Program-made: the position numbers and the translations under genes
Assembly (NCBI GenBank): GCA_013365365.1
Contig: JABVXU010000100.1
Coordinates: 1 to 64,000 of the forward strand
Reading direction: 5' to 3'
DNA length: 64,000 nt
DNA from: Cruorifilaria tuberocauda
Lineage: Eukaryota > Nematoda > Chromadorea > Rhabditida > Onchocercidae
Part shown: positions 48,937 through 62,545 of the stretch, piece after piece
Position numbering within the stretch: the stretch's first letter is position 1
How the letters are laid out: each line of letters opens with the position of its first letter
Notes under the pieces: generated by a model
What the model was told of the DNA's origin: nothing
The model's database searches: none
The model's input: only the letters and a program-made list of their open reading frames with translations

Positions 48937-51602
48937 TCAACAAAATAATAAAACAGCATTTAGAAGAGTATGAAGGATAAGTAGAATTCGGAGTGTTTTC
49001 TCGATTTTTTGAATCCTAGAACATCTGGACATTTCTTTTCCATTAATCGAATGATTATTGTAAGTTGTCGATGCACGGTATGTAATCAGTACCAGTGTTT
49101 CTACCAACATTATTGTAGCCATTTTTGCTGCAATATTTTCGATTTAAAATAAGGTCGAGGAAGCAAAGATATTTGGAAAATTAACAGAAATTTCAACATG
49201 ATTTTGTAAGACTTGCTAATAACAATTCTTCGCTTAGTTTTTTTTTAATAAAAAATTTTTTCGAAAGAAAAATAAAAATATGCAACAACATACCACAGAA
49301 AGGGGTATTCTGCTGATCGGGTGGTAACCTATTCAGCATTTGAGTGTAATTCAGGATCTGTGCAGCAAAACATAACAGAAGCCATACAATGGAACTAGAA
49401 GCAGATGCAACTGTTCCCACCATAAATGTTATCCTGAAATTGAAAGAGAGAAGTATTATCACTGATATTTGCAATACATTGCATTAACTTAAAGACTGTA
49501 TATTCAAATAAAATTATAGACGATTTATCAAGTTTCCATACCATAAAATTAATATTTCAAAAGCAGCCGGTAAGAATCATTCGTTTTTGGTCTTCCGTTT
49601 CGGAGATTAGAGATTCTGATAGAAAAAAAAAATTGGTACTGCCATTTTTCTGACTTCATAAATGCCACTCAATTTTAGCATTTTCGAATGGAATGATGGA
49701 CTTGGTTAGTATGTGGAAAATAAACCAAAATTATTAAATTCCTTGTACACATAAAAAGTGGAACGACTAACGTTGCCAAACAAAATAGTGGTAAAGCGAT
49801 TGTCATCGAGTAGTAATATACGATTCTGCGAAATTTTATTTCAAAACGTATTATTGAACGCATCAGTTCAGGTCGGTCTCTTAAATGACGTAAATAAAAC
49901 GTATAACTTTTGTTTGAAACAAAAACCTTCTTTCAAGTACAAATAGGAATCCATGCAAAAAAAAATGAAACCGACGCGCTTTCGTTAGCAGTAATTTTGC
50001 CGAATGGAAGGATGAAAAGCAACGTTGCGGATAGATTTGTAACTTCAAATTCGCCAGATCGGATGGTTCGCATATCATTCATCAAACTACCGAATGTATC
50101 CGATTTCCGAGCTAATGATGCCCACCTTGAGAATTTCAATCTACAAGCTTTTTATTCGTGCTAGAATAGCAATTAATTTCACTATAAATCAAAACGACAA
50201 CCAAACTGAAATGAATATTGAAATGAATCATGCAATTTGCTGATAACCTTATTTTGAAAACTGCGTTCTTATTTCTTATTAATGGAATAATATTCTTAAG
50301 TTGTTTATTCGCTTTTTCTAACAGTAAATTAAGAAAGTATGCTTTAAGAATGAACAAGAAAATAGTTTGCTGGTTGCACTGCGCAATTATATTTTACGGC
50401 AAGATTGCTGTAGAGGTAAAACAACACCTGGACAATGGTAATGGTGTGAACATAGTTAATAAACAACTCTGAATGTCATTTGGATATGCTGTAAAATCCA
50501 GAGAACATGTCGAACGAATTGTTAGTATCACCTGAAATGACATTGCGTTTGAAGTACCATTATAGTTTCACACTGTAAAAAATTTTTAAATTTTAGAGTG
50601 TTTCCTATAGTTTCGCAATGGAATCGTGGTAGAATTTCAGCTTTTCAATTTTTCGATAAATCAAATCCAAACCTAATTTCTGACACCAAATGTCTAGAAA
50701 TCGAATTTTATTCGTTTACCTGTGCATAAACATCTCCATTGTTGATCAAAGTTACTTCAGTATTGAAATATTGCATTGCCTGATCACTTCTCAGTTTCCT
50801 GTAATTGTTCTGCTTGTGATCCATAACTATTAATATACAAATAAGGTGAATTGAGTATGAGAATTGAATAAGAGTTATAAAAAAAAGGAATTTGTGCAGG
50901 CGCATCCTATTATAATATTTCTCAAAAAAATGTATACTTAAATTTCAGTAAAGTGGACAGCAGGAAACCACATTCTTGGTAAATCACTTTTTTGTCGTAC
51001 GATTTTGCCAACATTACCGTAGTCTCGCGGTTCCCAAACGATTCTTTTATCAGTCCAGTGCTATAAAATGCACTAAATTTTAGAAGCTTTGCTGGCTGAG
51101 AATCAAGGAAAGCAAGAAAAATCTGAACTTACAAATAACATACTACAGTGCATATCCATCAACTGTTGTTTTTGATCCTGAAGAAGATAGAATATATATA
51201 CAAATATAATGGAAAACTAATAAATTCATTTTAAAATGATGGAAAATTGTTAACAATGAAATGAAACAAACAAGTTGTTCGATGTGATCAATAAACATGA
51301 AGGGTAAAACAATGGTTGGTGAATCGGAAGGCAAGGAGTAATCGTAGTTTTCCTTTTTGAATATTTTTTTCAGCAGTATTTTCTCATTTTCTGCCATTTT
51401 CTGCAAAAAAATTCATCCGAAATATAATTGTATTTTTATAAAGACTACTTTTAAAAGCATATTCAATTAACCAACAAGTACAAATTTAAAGAATTTTTCA
51501 ATTAGAAATTCTATCTGATAAAAGGGATACCTGGATGGTTCGGATTTGTTCACTAAATATTGGTAGGAATAGCAGGCATAGAAAATTTAACACAGAAGCC
51601 AT
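48937..51602 (-). CDS. Cys-loop ligand-gated ion channel subunit, possibly decaying into a pseudogene
   Basis: On the - strand, exons read 51602-51531 (signal peptide, MASVLNFLCLLFLPIFSEQ), 51400-51272, 51177-51133 (DQKQQLMDMH), 51060 to about 50941 (WTDKRIVWEPRDYG, MWFPAVHF), 50826-50720, 50531 to about 50420 (the 13-residue Cys-loop CSLDFTAYPNDIQSC), about 50140-49980 (SGEFEV), about 49879-49720 (M1: YYYSMTIALPLFCLATLVVP), 49615-49542 (M2 region), 49433-49294 (M3: GTVASASSSIVWLLLCFAA) and 49127-48937 (M4: IEKTLRILLILHTLLNAV). The domain order is that of the nicotinic/GABA receptor superfamily. Ligand and ion selectivity are unknown. Problems: exon 4 reaches an in-frame TAA directly before the only GT donor; the exon carrying the Cys-loop can only be joined with about 12 extra residues; the phases at the junction before M1 do not match; and the M2 exon is out of frame by one base. 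It may be a pseudogene, a divergent gene with unusual splicing, or contain sequence errors. Confidence 0.7.
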
Positions 51603-54600
51603 ATCGCATTGCATAAACTATCCACAAGATTGTAAACTGGCAGATTTAGGTTTACTGAAAACGCTATAACCTAGTAATTTGATGTTTAGTCTCAGATTTT
51701 CAGAAAAAGGACTTATTCAGAGGAAGTTAGAATTGTTTTGTTAAACTGTTTGTCGGAATGCGATTTTAAGTCGTTATCAATAGAGTCTTATTCTAATGAA
51801 ATAAATTGAAAAAAAAAAAGCTTTTAAAAATATCTGAATATATTTGAATCTATAAACTAGTGAACAGAGATTGCAATGCAATGATTTATAACTCGTATAT
51901 ATGCCGAAATCAGTGTGCTTCAGTCTGTTTATGTTTACATCATTCATTAATTTATAAACAGTCTCATGTAATGTAATATTGGAATTTTCTGATCCCGTAA
52001 CCTTTGAACTATTATAAAATCGAAATTATCAGGAATCGCAGTAATCAGAAATAGTGATATAGCATTTTAATTTACTTCAAAAAAAAGTGGCGATAGAGAC
52101 ATAGCAGCTTCCATACTTCTGATACAAGCAATCCTGACTCAGAATTTAATCTAAATTCAAAATGACTTCTTACTGTGATTCATATTACATAATGTGGAAC
52201 TGATTTTCCTCTCCTGAAATTGTATGATCCTAAAACTATATTTTCGAGAATTTTGATGTGGAGCTACTTGCATTTTTTTTTCTCTTGGAATTCCATTTAA
52301 TTCAACTTCCAAAATATTATTTGAACGTGCATATCTCAGTTAACCTAGACTAAATTTTTCCTTCCGATTTTTGTTTAAATTTCGCTTTTTTCATAGAAAT
52401 CACACCTACTTTGCCAGAAACAGCGATCATACCTTACGTACCATAGTATTAATTAAGTTACTAACTGACAGTTCTTTATTGCTATTGATTTGCAGGCGGG
52501 ATCTGATCAAACGGTAATCTATGTTTGAAATCTGAAGCATAGTATAATATTTCTTCATCATGTATTCTTTTTTCCGGTATTTTTTCCAATGATAAACAGT
52601 AGTAATTATATCTTAATTTGTTTTCTGATTTTCGGAAATTGGCAAAATTGATGTTGATGTGAAGTTCATATTCAAACAACTATGATTTCCCCTATAGCAA
52701 GGATTTAAAATAGTCGCTTTCACGCATGTTGCACGTACATTAGTAAATAGTGATGCTATAGAACAATTCTTTGAATCCGTTAAGCATAAACCTCTTAATT
52801 TTTGGTGGATTGTAGCAAATGAACCTCCAATCAGCATATATTTGATGACTGAATACTATTTGGCAGTAAATAATTCATGAGAAATCGGTAAAATCCAAGA
52901 GATACTTATACTTTATTCCTTTTCTTATTTCCCCTTTCATGGAAAGTTGCCATTTGATGAAGTGTTACATAAAATGGCTCTACAGACGACAATTTAGTAC
53001 TTCAAGTTCTCGGCAATCGCTTGTTTCCAATTTTTTTGCAATAAAACCTTATTATAACTTTTAAGAAATTTCTGACGATCAGCTAAATCCTTCATGTTCT
53101 GTTTTCGGCACTGCTATGTTGCCAATTTTGTTCACTCGCGTCTATTACTGTTCTGTTCATCTGAAGATTTTCTCGGCGTTTGTCCTGCGGTGATTCAACT
53201 ACATTTGTTATTCTTTTTTATACTGAAACATCCATTATTATTACCGTTAATTAGCTTAATTTGTTCGCTTTCAGTTTGGGTGATGAAGGTTTAAATAACG
53301 TCATAAAAGATCCAGTTGTAATGTGATCAATGCTATCTTTTATGCGTAAATTTTTGTTACACAATCCTTTTCATCCAGAACTTTTTGAGGTGTGACGTAA
53401 TTTCAACTAGAAGTAGTGGATTTTGTCCTATTAAAACTAACGTTTAAAGTAGAAATATCCAACAAGAATGATTCTCTGCATGCGGGGGCAAGGCACATCT
53501 TATTACTGACATGTATTTCGATTGGGAAGTAGTGCATTCAATAACATCCCAAAAAAGACATTTGAGGAATACGATAAGCACCACCTCCAACATCGCAGAT
53601 TTTGATGGTCACAAGGAAGCTTCCATGTTTATGTAAGCAGAAATAATGCATTCCGGATATTACAAATGCAGTTAAAAGTACGATGCCAAGCTCTCTGTTC
53701 TTTACACCTGGAATATCAGCATCAATCACCTCAAATAACATGCTGCCCGACAGGCTGAGATAAGTTATATCATTTTTTGACTCCACCCTCGGAAACAGTT
53801 AATTTTAAAAATATTTCCACTATCATTTACTATGTAATCCAGGGTTGCTAGTATAATAACGACTTCCGATGTGCTAAAGTGCGGATTTAAATTATTGGAT
53901 TTTAATAAATTCTAAAAGCTTTCGCTAACACAGCACTATATTTTGTCTCTCCGCCATAAGCCGCACCCAAGAACAGAAACCAACTTATCCCGATGAATCA
54001 CTCTAACTCAACAAGAGATCTCACGAATGCATGCAGAACCAAATAATTAAAGTCCGTCAATGCTTTAGCAACATGAAAAATACGCGTCCCTGTTCACTTT
54101 ATAACAAACTCCTCTCATTCTTCCAATAAGCAGGAACTCCTTCGAAGGCCACCAAACTACAAAATCCCCTTCACTGCTTCCATCAGTTTCTATACCGATC
54201 CAAAGTCACCAAATGAGCGAAATCTTCGTGCTCCGCTTATAACATAGAAGCAAGACCGAGCAACTTCCCAGCAAAGAAAATTGCACTGAGCCACAATTAC
54301 CTCAATGAAGAAAATATTTATCCATTATGAAATCTTTTTTGCTTCCCTGAAATTTTAGATCTAAGCACCTTCCCATAAGTTTTCCATTCATGTTAGAGAT
54401 TGTAATTAAAGCTTGAAATAGCATCTGAAAAGACCTGACTCATCATGAATTCACCTAAAAATCAAATATACCAGATATGATAGAACATCAAGCATAATGC
54501 GTGTCTTCAAATCATGACACCTGATCCGATCAACCACCTATTCTTCACCATGCCGGTTTTTATGCTTTATTTTAATCCACCAGCTAGGCTATCGGCAGAT

Positions 54601-55868
54601 TCGATTAAGATATGGAGAAGATAAATGCGATGTTAAAACAGAACCTTAAGATTATGCACAATCGTCTTTCAAAAATCACCATATAAATCAACTAATCATA
54701 AAACTCGATTACACAAAAATCTCACTTCCTGGTAAAATATATCATGGAAATTCGAATAAAAATCATACAAAAGTAACGCATGGAACGCGTTTGTAAACTT
54801 CGTAAAATATATATATCAAGAATAAGAAATTTGACAAAATAATAAAAAGAAGCTGACACAACTCATGATGAGGTAAACAAAAGGTATACCTTCCTGGCGC
54901 CATTACAATAATGATGCCTTTACCTTGTCTGCTGAGCAAAAAAGGGAAAAATATTTCTTCATAAACTGGAAATGAATACAGCAGCGATGTTGCCGATATA
55001 AATTACATCCTTTTTAAATGACTAATTTCTGAAGACTGCCCAAAAACTTAGCAGTAACTTCAAAAACTACATGGTTATTTTGCCCGTTCATTGGACTTTT
55101 AAATTCAAAAGTCAAATGCTGGTTCAGCAAACTCGCAGCGTAACATCTTACAATATCACAAAAACGATGAAATTCTTTTAATCAAAATGGTTTAAAATTA
55201 TAACAAAAATGTCGACAGCTCATGCTACAAATGCTTTTTAGACAAGCCCATTAGTTTTTCTAAAAGACGATAACAAATCAACTTGATCTAAAGGAAATAT
55301 GAAAGGTTTCCAATAAAATCCTAAGGAGATGCGCAAGATTAGAGATACATACTAGAAAAATTCCTTGTTATTTATGCACATAGCATACAAACACACATTA
55401 TGTTGATCGATGTACGCATAGGAAAAAACGTGATCAATTTAGAGAGCGGAATAATAAAAATCTCAAGTGAAGATGAATGGGGATTTGTATAGGGAACACT
55501 TTGTATAACCTGATACGAACCATGTTTCCCATGTTTTACCTTCTTTCCTTCGTTGTATTATGTTTGCCGTTCTAAAAAATGAGAAAAATATAATTGACTA
55601 AAGTAACTGTAGTACATAGAAAATATAAACTCTAGTCCTATGTTGCAATAAACTTGATATACATTTTTCTCAGAGCAGAATGTTAAATTTTCTCTATGCA
55701 AAGTTGCAGCAAAGTTTCTTCCTCTAAACTTATTTCATTAAAAAAAATTATAATCAGTTAATTCTGCTGTCTAATAATGCCAAAGTGATTTCCACGAATA
55801 AATGCATGCTTGAAATTATTCAGCATACTGTTAGAATTAAATGTACTTACCGGAGGCTTAGAAGAGCC
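51603..55868. other. Intergenic stretch upstream of the channel gene and downstream of LDB1
   Basis: About 4.3 kb without a convincing coding exon. Open frames at 52613-52837 and 53538-53786 (- strand) and 53094-53294 (+) have no recognisable domain. From about 53850 onward the + strand becomes A/C-rich, the composition seen inside - strand genes here. A long LDB1 3' UTR or an unrecognised - strand transcript is therefore possible. Confidence 0.45.
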
Positions 55869-58800
55869 TTACGTTTGCTGAGGATCACAAGTAGTTATTG
55901 GAGTGTTAACCCCAAGAGGTGTACCACATGCTGCTGGTGGAGCAGCGGTTGAGGGAGCTTGATTTCCAGCACTCACGCCCCAACCACCTATCGATGTTAA
56001 TTCAAAATCTGGCATGTAGGCTAAAATAAATTAAATAAAATTTCACATTCAGTATGTGGATAAATTATATCTGAAATACATTTAACTAATTACAGTTAAT
56101 AAGCGTGACGAATTATCATCAAATTTACACTAACCTACCAAAAATATAAAGAAGTCAAAAAGAAAATACACAAACTTTGAGGAGGTGGAGGTCCTCCAAT
56201 TGCAGATATTGTAGTAGGCATTTGATGGTTCATACTAGGCAATGAATTCTGCATAGCACTAGGATCGAATTGCGTATTTTCCACTCTAGAAATAGTCCTC
56301 TCGTCCTCTTCACCATATTCACCACCCATCATTGAAGGTTCACCCACTACCATAACATCCTGATACTGGAGTGGAAACTGTAACAATCAGAATGAAAGCA
56401 TCTATTCAAAAAAATTAGTAAAAATCCAAAATAAACGAAGTATGGGAATATACATTCCGTCGAAATTTATTTTCAAAAAAAAATCTCAGCGTAGGAAAAA
56501 AAAAAGTGTCACAAGCAAAAGCCTACAAAACGATATCAATTGCTACTTATTGACCTAATGAACGGAGAGAGAAAAACAAACATGCGAATTCATTGAAAAA
56601 TTAGCAGTATTTGATGATGGAGGCGAACTATTTTTCTTTTTAGCACTCGATGTTGCACTTCCACCAGTTGCAGTTTTCCTTGTTCGTTTCCGAGGTTTCT
56701 TGGAAGCCGGCTCCTCCGCCGGTGTCGGTGGTAATACATGAGGAGGATTCATCCCACCTGCATTGATTAATGAAACAGGAATTAGTGAGACAAAGAAGAG
56801 AAAATTAAACACTACATCTTATTACAAACACCCAACCAGGAGAGAAAGTTTTAAGTTAGAAACTTACCAATTGCATTCATTGCCATTTGTTGCTGTTGTT
56901 GATGTTGCTGATACTGCTGCATCTTTGCATGAGCTTGGAACAAAGTTTGTTTCAAAGATTCTCTTGGTGGAATCTGCAGTTAATAAAATACAGGTCAAGT
57001 AATGCAGAACCAAAAGAATTTACATAAATGAAAGCATAAAATCCATTTGCCTGGATATCAATAAGATAAATAGTACTAATGAGAGAATTTAATGAAAAAA
57101 AAAAACTCACATTGTGCGATTTACTCTGACTCATAAGCACCTGCATTGGTTCTAGAATGACACATAATTTTAAATAATTTAGCGTTATTTGAGTCATGCC
57201 TGTCCGTGTTATGTTCATTTTCAATTTCTCTTGTGTTTCGCTATCTTGCAACTGCAACCACATTATTTAGTTTCTACAAAAATTACTGTATAAATTCAAT
57301 AACATAAAATACAATTTTTGGTAATTCCATGTAATTTCCCACGTAGGAGGAGGAGAAAAATTATCGTCATTCCAAACTGAGCACATCCACATCAGAACAT
57401 GAGCAACATACTACTTTCATATCTATTAACATAATCATAAAAATTAAACATTTATTCTAGCTTGTTTATCACTTTAAAATTTAACAACATATGACGATTC
57501 TTTCCTAATAAAGCGTAACACCCTTAACGAAGAAAAAGTCAAAAATGAAAGAACAAGTAAAACATGACATACTATGTTAACATCTCTCAGAACAAATTCT
57601 TGACAATGCCTTAACTCGATGTTCCACTGTCGAATCCTATAGCCATATGTGTCATCAAATGTGAATTCGCACATCAATTTACAATCGGTATGAACCTGAG
57701 TTCATGGAGCATATAGATTAGTCGTGAAAAATATTACAGAATTACTTTATTTAGTACATCGCAGCTTGTAAAACTACACAATAACATACATTTCTCACGA
57801 TTTGATAGCTGTCATAGGTAAAGCAAAGTTCATAGTCAATTTCCTGTTCGCATAATCTTTGGATCATGTTAAACACATTTCCTCTTCATTATAAAAAGTG
57901 ATAAAAAATGAAAAAAGACTAACTTCGGACAAGACAGGTTTTTCATGCTTTGATACAAGAAGTACGTTGTCGCAGTCAAGCACAATTGTCCATGGTCCAC
58001 CTGCTTGCTCGCGAGAAGGTGTTCGGATAACATAAAACATTTCTTTCACACCACTTTCAAATATTGACCGGAAATACCTTGGTATCAATAACCGGCCAAT
58101 GGCTGAAATTAAAAGGAATTGAGTTTACAAAACCAAATGTGCATGTCAACATTTCTATCGAAATCCATTCAAAAAACAACATACTATATCGATGATGATG
58201 ACCAGGTGCTTGATCATCAAATAACAAAAAGCTCATTTTGGCATCGTCATCAAAGAATTCGTGTGCAAATGCATCCCACCACTGCGCATGGTCTTTTTCC
58301 TGAATCTAAAAACCGAATATTAATTCGGCATGCAATTTTCTTGGAAGATACATTACTAGTAGAACACAATACTAGAATGCGTTTTTAATTGCTCATAGAT
58401 TACGTAAGGAGTAAAATTGAACAAATCTAGTGCAACGTGATACAAGCAAATATATTTGACATAAGTGTACCGATCAATAAAAAATAAAAATTAATAGCTA
58501 ATAAAGAAAAGCACTTACTCCGCTATTACTAAAAATGAATAATCTCCGATTCATTTCATGCAACCTGAATTCTAATTGCGAGGGAGGGGGACCTTGCTGA
58601 TGGTTCGGCATACCCATAGGTGCCAAATGTCTATACCTGAAAGAAATAACATGAGCGCTTAATTTTGTGAGCGATTAAAAGTTACTCACGTTGTTTTGAA
58701 GAACACATTTTGACAGCAAATAGTGCCGATGACGATTTTTTATGGATTTCTTTTCCTGCTAGTGCCTTGGCAAGGAAACCTTGAGCAGAACATTTCCAAA

Positions 58801-59284
58801 AAAGGATGAATGAGAACCTCATGATCATATGATTATGCTGTTGTAGATGAGACGGCTGCCCAACAAAAGGACTTTGTGGTGGTTCAGGTTCAATAAATTG
58901 ATGTGGCGGTGGTGGTGCTTGCTGTGTCGGACCTGGTGGTGGACCAAGTGGTGATGGCTGATAACCCGGCGGTACCGCCTGATAATATTCTGGAGGTGGT
59001 GGAGGTGGCGGTGGTGCACCTATTGAGCCAGTTGGTGGTGTGTAAACATGATGACTCGACATTGGTCCACCTTCATCGTGCATTGGAATCATCCCATTAT
59101 GGTTATGCATCATTGGCACAGTTTGCATTGCTGACGACGCTTGGCCACTATCGTACATCCCTTGAACCATTTCCAATTTAGGTTCCAAACCACCAACATC
59201 TTTTTTTGAACGTCTAGCGCGTGGTCTTGTCGTGCCAACAGCTGCGCTTGCTGTACCATTTTCATTGGCTTTTCGTCGTGGCAT
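55869..59284 (-). CDS. ldb-1: LIM-domain-binding transcription cofactor (LDB1/CLIM, ldb-1)
   Basis: Ten exons on the - strand give 594 residues: 59284-58818, 58636-58519, 58305-58185, 58102-57924, 57695-57573, 57251-57111, 56973-56868, 56757-56582, 56377-56176, 56020-55869, all in phase. LDB proteins dimerise and bridge LIM-homeodomain and LIM-only factors with other DNA-binding proteins in the nucleus. Seen here: a basic start (MPRRKANENG), a long Pro/His/Gln-rich N-terminal region absent from short vertebrate LDB1, then the dimerisation domain (WWDAFAHEFFDDDAKMSFLL, IGRLLIPRYFRSIFESG, TLNYLKLCVILEPMQVLMS), a poly-Gln patch (QQYQQHQQQQQ), a nuclear signal (KKPRKRTRK), and the LIM-interaction domain (QDVMVVGEPSMMGGEYG, EDERTISRVENTQFD). 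A TTTAG acceptor (at 59301) lies 16 bases before the chosen ATG. The mRNA is therefore trans-spliced there, or further 5' exons lie upstream. Confidence 0.93.
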
Positions 59285-60970
59285 CGGCCCGCTTCTCAAG
59301 CTAAATGCTTTGCTGCTGAAGTCTTGACCTGCAGTACACTGTCCTCACCGTATACTCATTTCCGTATACATTGCTCGAAACAACTGATAAGCAAACATGG
59401 GAAACCAAAATTCAAGTAGGAGCACCAAAAATGCCACAACAACCTTCAAAAACCAAACTCCAGCACTGGAATCGATCCCAATAATGAAGCCCCAATAATT
59501 ATGCACCTTCTTTTTCTTTCTGAAAATGAATTAGTGTCGTCCGCTTTAGTCGTAAATGATCATTACTACGTTGCACTTAAAATATCTAAATTACTGAACC
59601 GAGAAGACGGCAAGGCATAAGAAAAAAAACAACAAGAATAACAACACAGAAAAAATACTATCGATATTAGGAAATGAACATCAGCAAATCTCTAGAAATT
59701 AAAATAGTCAAAAATGGATACAGAATACCCTGGGATGAATTAATGAAGAACTACAACTCCTAAATTTCTGTCATATGAAATTTTCAGCACACAGTTACTT
59801 GATAGGTAATCACGATAAAATCAAAACTGACAAGTCATAAGATTATCAAGTTATCCGAAGATCCATATACAAAATAGTTTATAGAGAATAATATATATCC
59901 GCATTATCAATATTATAAGATCCATCCAATCTTTTTATTCTTATATGTTGCGGTACTAATTTTCTTAACTTACCTAAAAATATTATAGATATTAAGAAAA
60001 AAACCTGACGGACTAAAAGAAGCCAGTATGGATTGTAAACTTCTACCTTGAAGGTTATTTATTACTTATAAGTCGAGGAGCAACGTCAGATATCACAAAG
60101 CTCGAACAACTAGAAATTGAAGTGAAAAGAAGTGTGCAATAGAAATAGCCATATCTGATGTTAAGCTACTTCAATGCTTTTTGCAAACAGAATCGTAAAA
60201 ATCATGTGCCTTTCATGATTCTTACCCGAGATAATATGTTTACTGTTCCATACTTCATCAGATCTCAGTCAATTTCTCTTTCACACCCTTATTCAATTAC
60301 CACCAGCAATTTCTTTTGAATTCAACCTAAACCTAATGAGTATAGAAGGGAAAACAGATAAGGAGATAGATATTCACTTCGATGCTCAGCATCCTAAATT
60401 ATTTCCACGTAGTGATGGCGAATAAGTAAAATTTGATAAAATCAACATTTCAAGATTCCATGAACAGGGATTCATATGTGAATCAGCAGAATTAAAATAT
60501 TCCTTTGAGTTAAGTGCATCAACAGAAACACAGATTTTTAAATCGAAAATTTCTCCGGAATTAAAATCGGAATTTGAGCGCCAAGAATGTGGAACATACG
60601 AAAGGAAATGTTTGGATGAGCAAAATATGATAAGCATGCAAGACGGGAGGGGTACTGGTGTATGCGACCCGTTTTCGAATAAAAAAGGGATAAGGATTCG
60701 ACCCGAAGCTTGCAGCTAATCAGCATAATCGCATAATCAATAAATGTGTGCAGCTGTGAATAGTAGGCATGCGGAGAGGGAGGAGAAATGGATGAAAAGA
60801 GTGAAAAGGAAGGAGATGAGGAGACAACGCAGCTATCTATCTCAGCTAGCTACAACACTTCATCACAAACCAAACCTCGCTACATCAACTTCCACACCAA
60901 ATTCAACGAACCACATCCTAACTTTGCTTACTACTATTAACCTCGACGCATCATCACGTCCAAAACATAT

Positions 60971-61009
60971 CATGAGTATATATATATATATATATATATA
61001 TAAACTCAT
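60971..61009. repeat. (TA)n tract bounded by inverted ends
   Basis: About thirteen TA units are flanked by ATGAGT on the left and ACTCAT on the right, so the whole element is self-complementary and could form a hairpin or cruciform. It is most likely a microsatellite. Confidence 0.85.
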
Positions 61010-62477
61010 TCTACAATAAGAGATTGGTGAAGTGAGATGGTGGGAACAACTCTTGAGCGAATTTGAAAGTAGAGTCAGTTTTTCTGGCATCAATAAATGG
61101 AAGGGATGTGTGACACGGACATCAAGGAGATAGCTGTGACCCTTGGAAGAATCGGATAATTCATCCTACCGGTTACCGGTACAGCTGAAATATACTACCT
61201 CAACATCTCATAATTCTTATATATTTTTTAAAACATGCTTCACTTTTGAAAAAGCTCAGAATATTTACATGCTTCAGTGTCAAAACTTGACTTATCTTTA
61301 TGCTATACGCTATAGTATGCTATAATATAAACAAACCAGATCAATGACTCAGGAACCCTAAAAATATGAAGAACGATGCACAACTATTGCTGTGGCCAAC
61401 TAATTCAAAAGTCACGAATTTAGCATCAGAACTCATGTATGAGCAACAGCATCTACTGCAAAACTTTTCTAAGAAATTAGTCCTATCATCGTAAAATCTC
61501 ACTTTTTTGATAAAATTCCCATCATTAAACGACATTTGAAAGTAATGAAAACGCTTGGAACTAAGTTCGAGAAATGAAACTTCTGAACTACAATTATACT
61601 GTTGGACCTCAAACTGAAATTAATGAGAATTATCAGATGTTCCTTGCTGACAACGAGAGCTTTCCATTGGTACTAGTTTAATATTTTTGCTTTTTGATAA
61701 TTTTCCCGAATTTGTCTTTGAAAAAATGAAAAAATATGAGTCTCAATATGGCACATGATTGAGCTTGATGATATATTCAAAACCTAACGTTTCATCAAAA
61801 AAAAAACCAAATGATATGAGACTGAATGCTCATATATATGGTGCTATTAAAATTCTAAATTTCAGTATCAGTCCATTTCACTGAAAGTTCACTGGAACAT
61901 GTATAACTCGACGACTTTGTGGTTGACTTGACAACGAAAAATTATTTCAATAATTTTGTGCGGAGTATGTTTTGCTGCAAAAACGACTACCGAAAGACAT
62001 ATAGCCACTAAATGGACTAAACAGAACAATTTGACGGTATTTGATAATTTCCTTTTCTTAACTAACCGTGTTAGTGTAGAAAAATGTGGCACTCTGAATT
62101 GTCCAGTGTTTCCAATACCAACGTTACACTACCAAATACTCTTAGAGCTAAATACCGGATGCAATTAATTAATTATTAGCTACATGTTGATTTGTTGTTG
62201 TAAGAAATAACAAAAAGATCAAACCAACTAAAATAGTGAAAAACGCATTCTCACTTCACATAACTTACAGCTGGAAATGCAACTTCTGAAAGATATGGGT
62301 CTGCTTGACAATGTTTAATGAAAATGTAATACGACAATGATATATCATCGGGCTACTTAAAATTAAAAAAATGTAACGACCAAAACACTTCAAAAAGAAC
62401 ACCTCGAAAAAAACAATAACTATTTGTAAAAGTGTTACACCTACGAACAGCTTGTGCAAAAAACCGGTCAATGAAAC

Positions 62478-62545
62478 ACCTACGTACACATACACATGCA
62501 CGGACATACATACACAGACATACATATACATGCACACAGACATTA
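62478..62545. repeat. Imperfect ACAT/CA-rich microsatellite
   Basis: Alternating ACACATACAC, GACATACATACACAGACATA and ATACATGCACACAGACA units. The same DNA creates long but meaningless open frames on both strands. Confidence 0.85.

Noticed and set aside
49881..50139. Separate small - strand genes in the 49-51 kb region
   Set aside because: The fragments fit in order as extracellular domain, Cys-loop, M1, M2, M3 and M4 of one Cys-loop receptor.
53538..53786. 83-codon open frame on the - strand with a protein-like start
   Set aside because: No recognised domain and no compatible neighbouring exons; too short to support alone.
60744..61019. 91-codon + strand frame ending in a Tyr-Ile repeat
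   Set aside because: The end is translated (TA)n microsatellite and the start is purine-rich low complexity.
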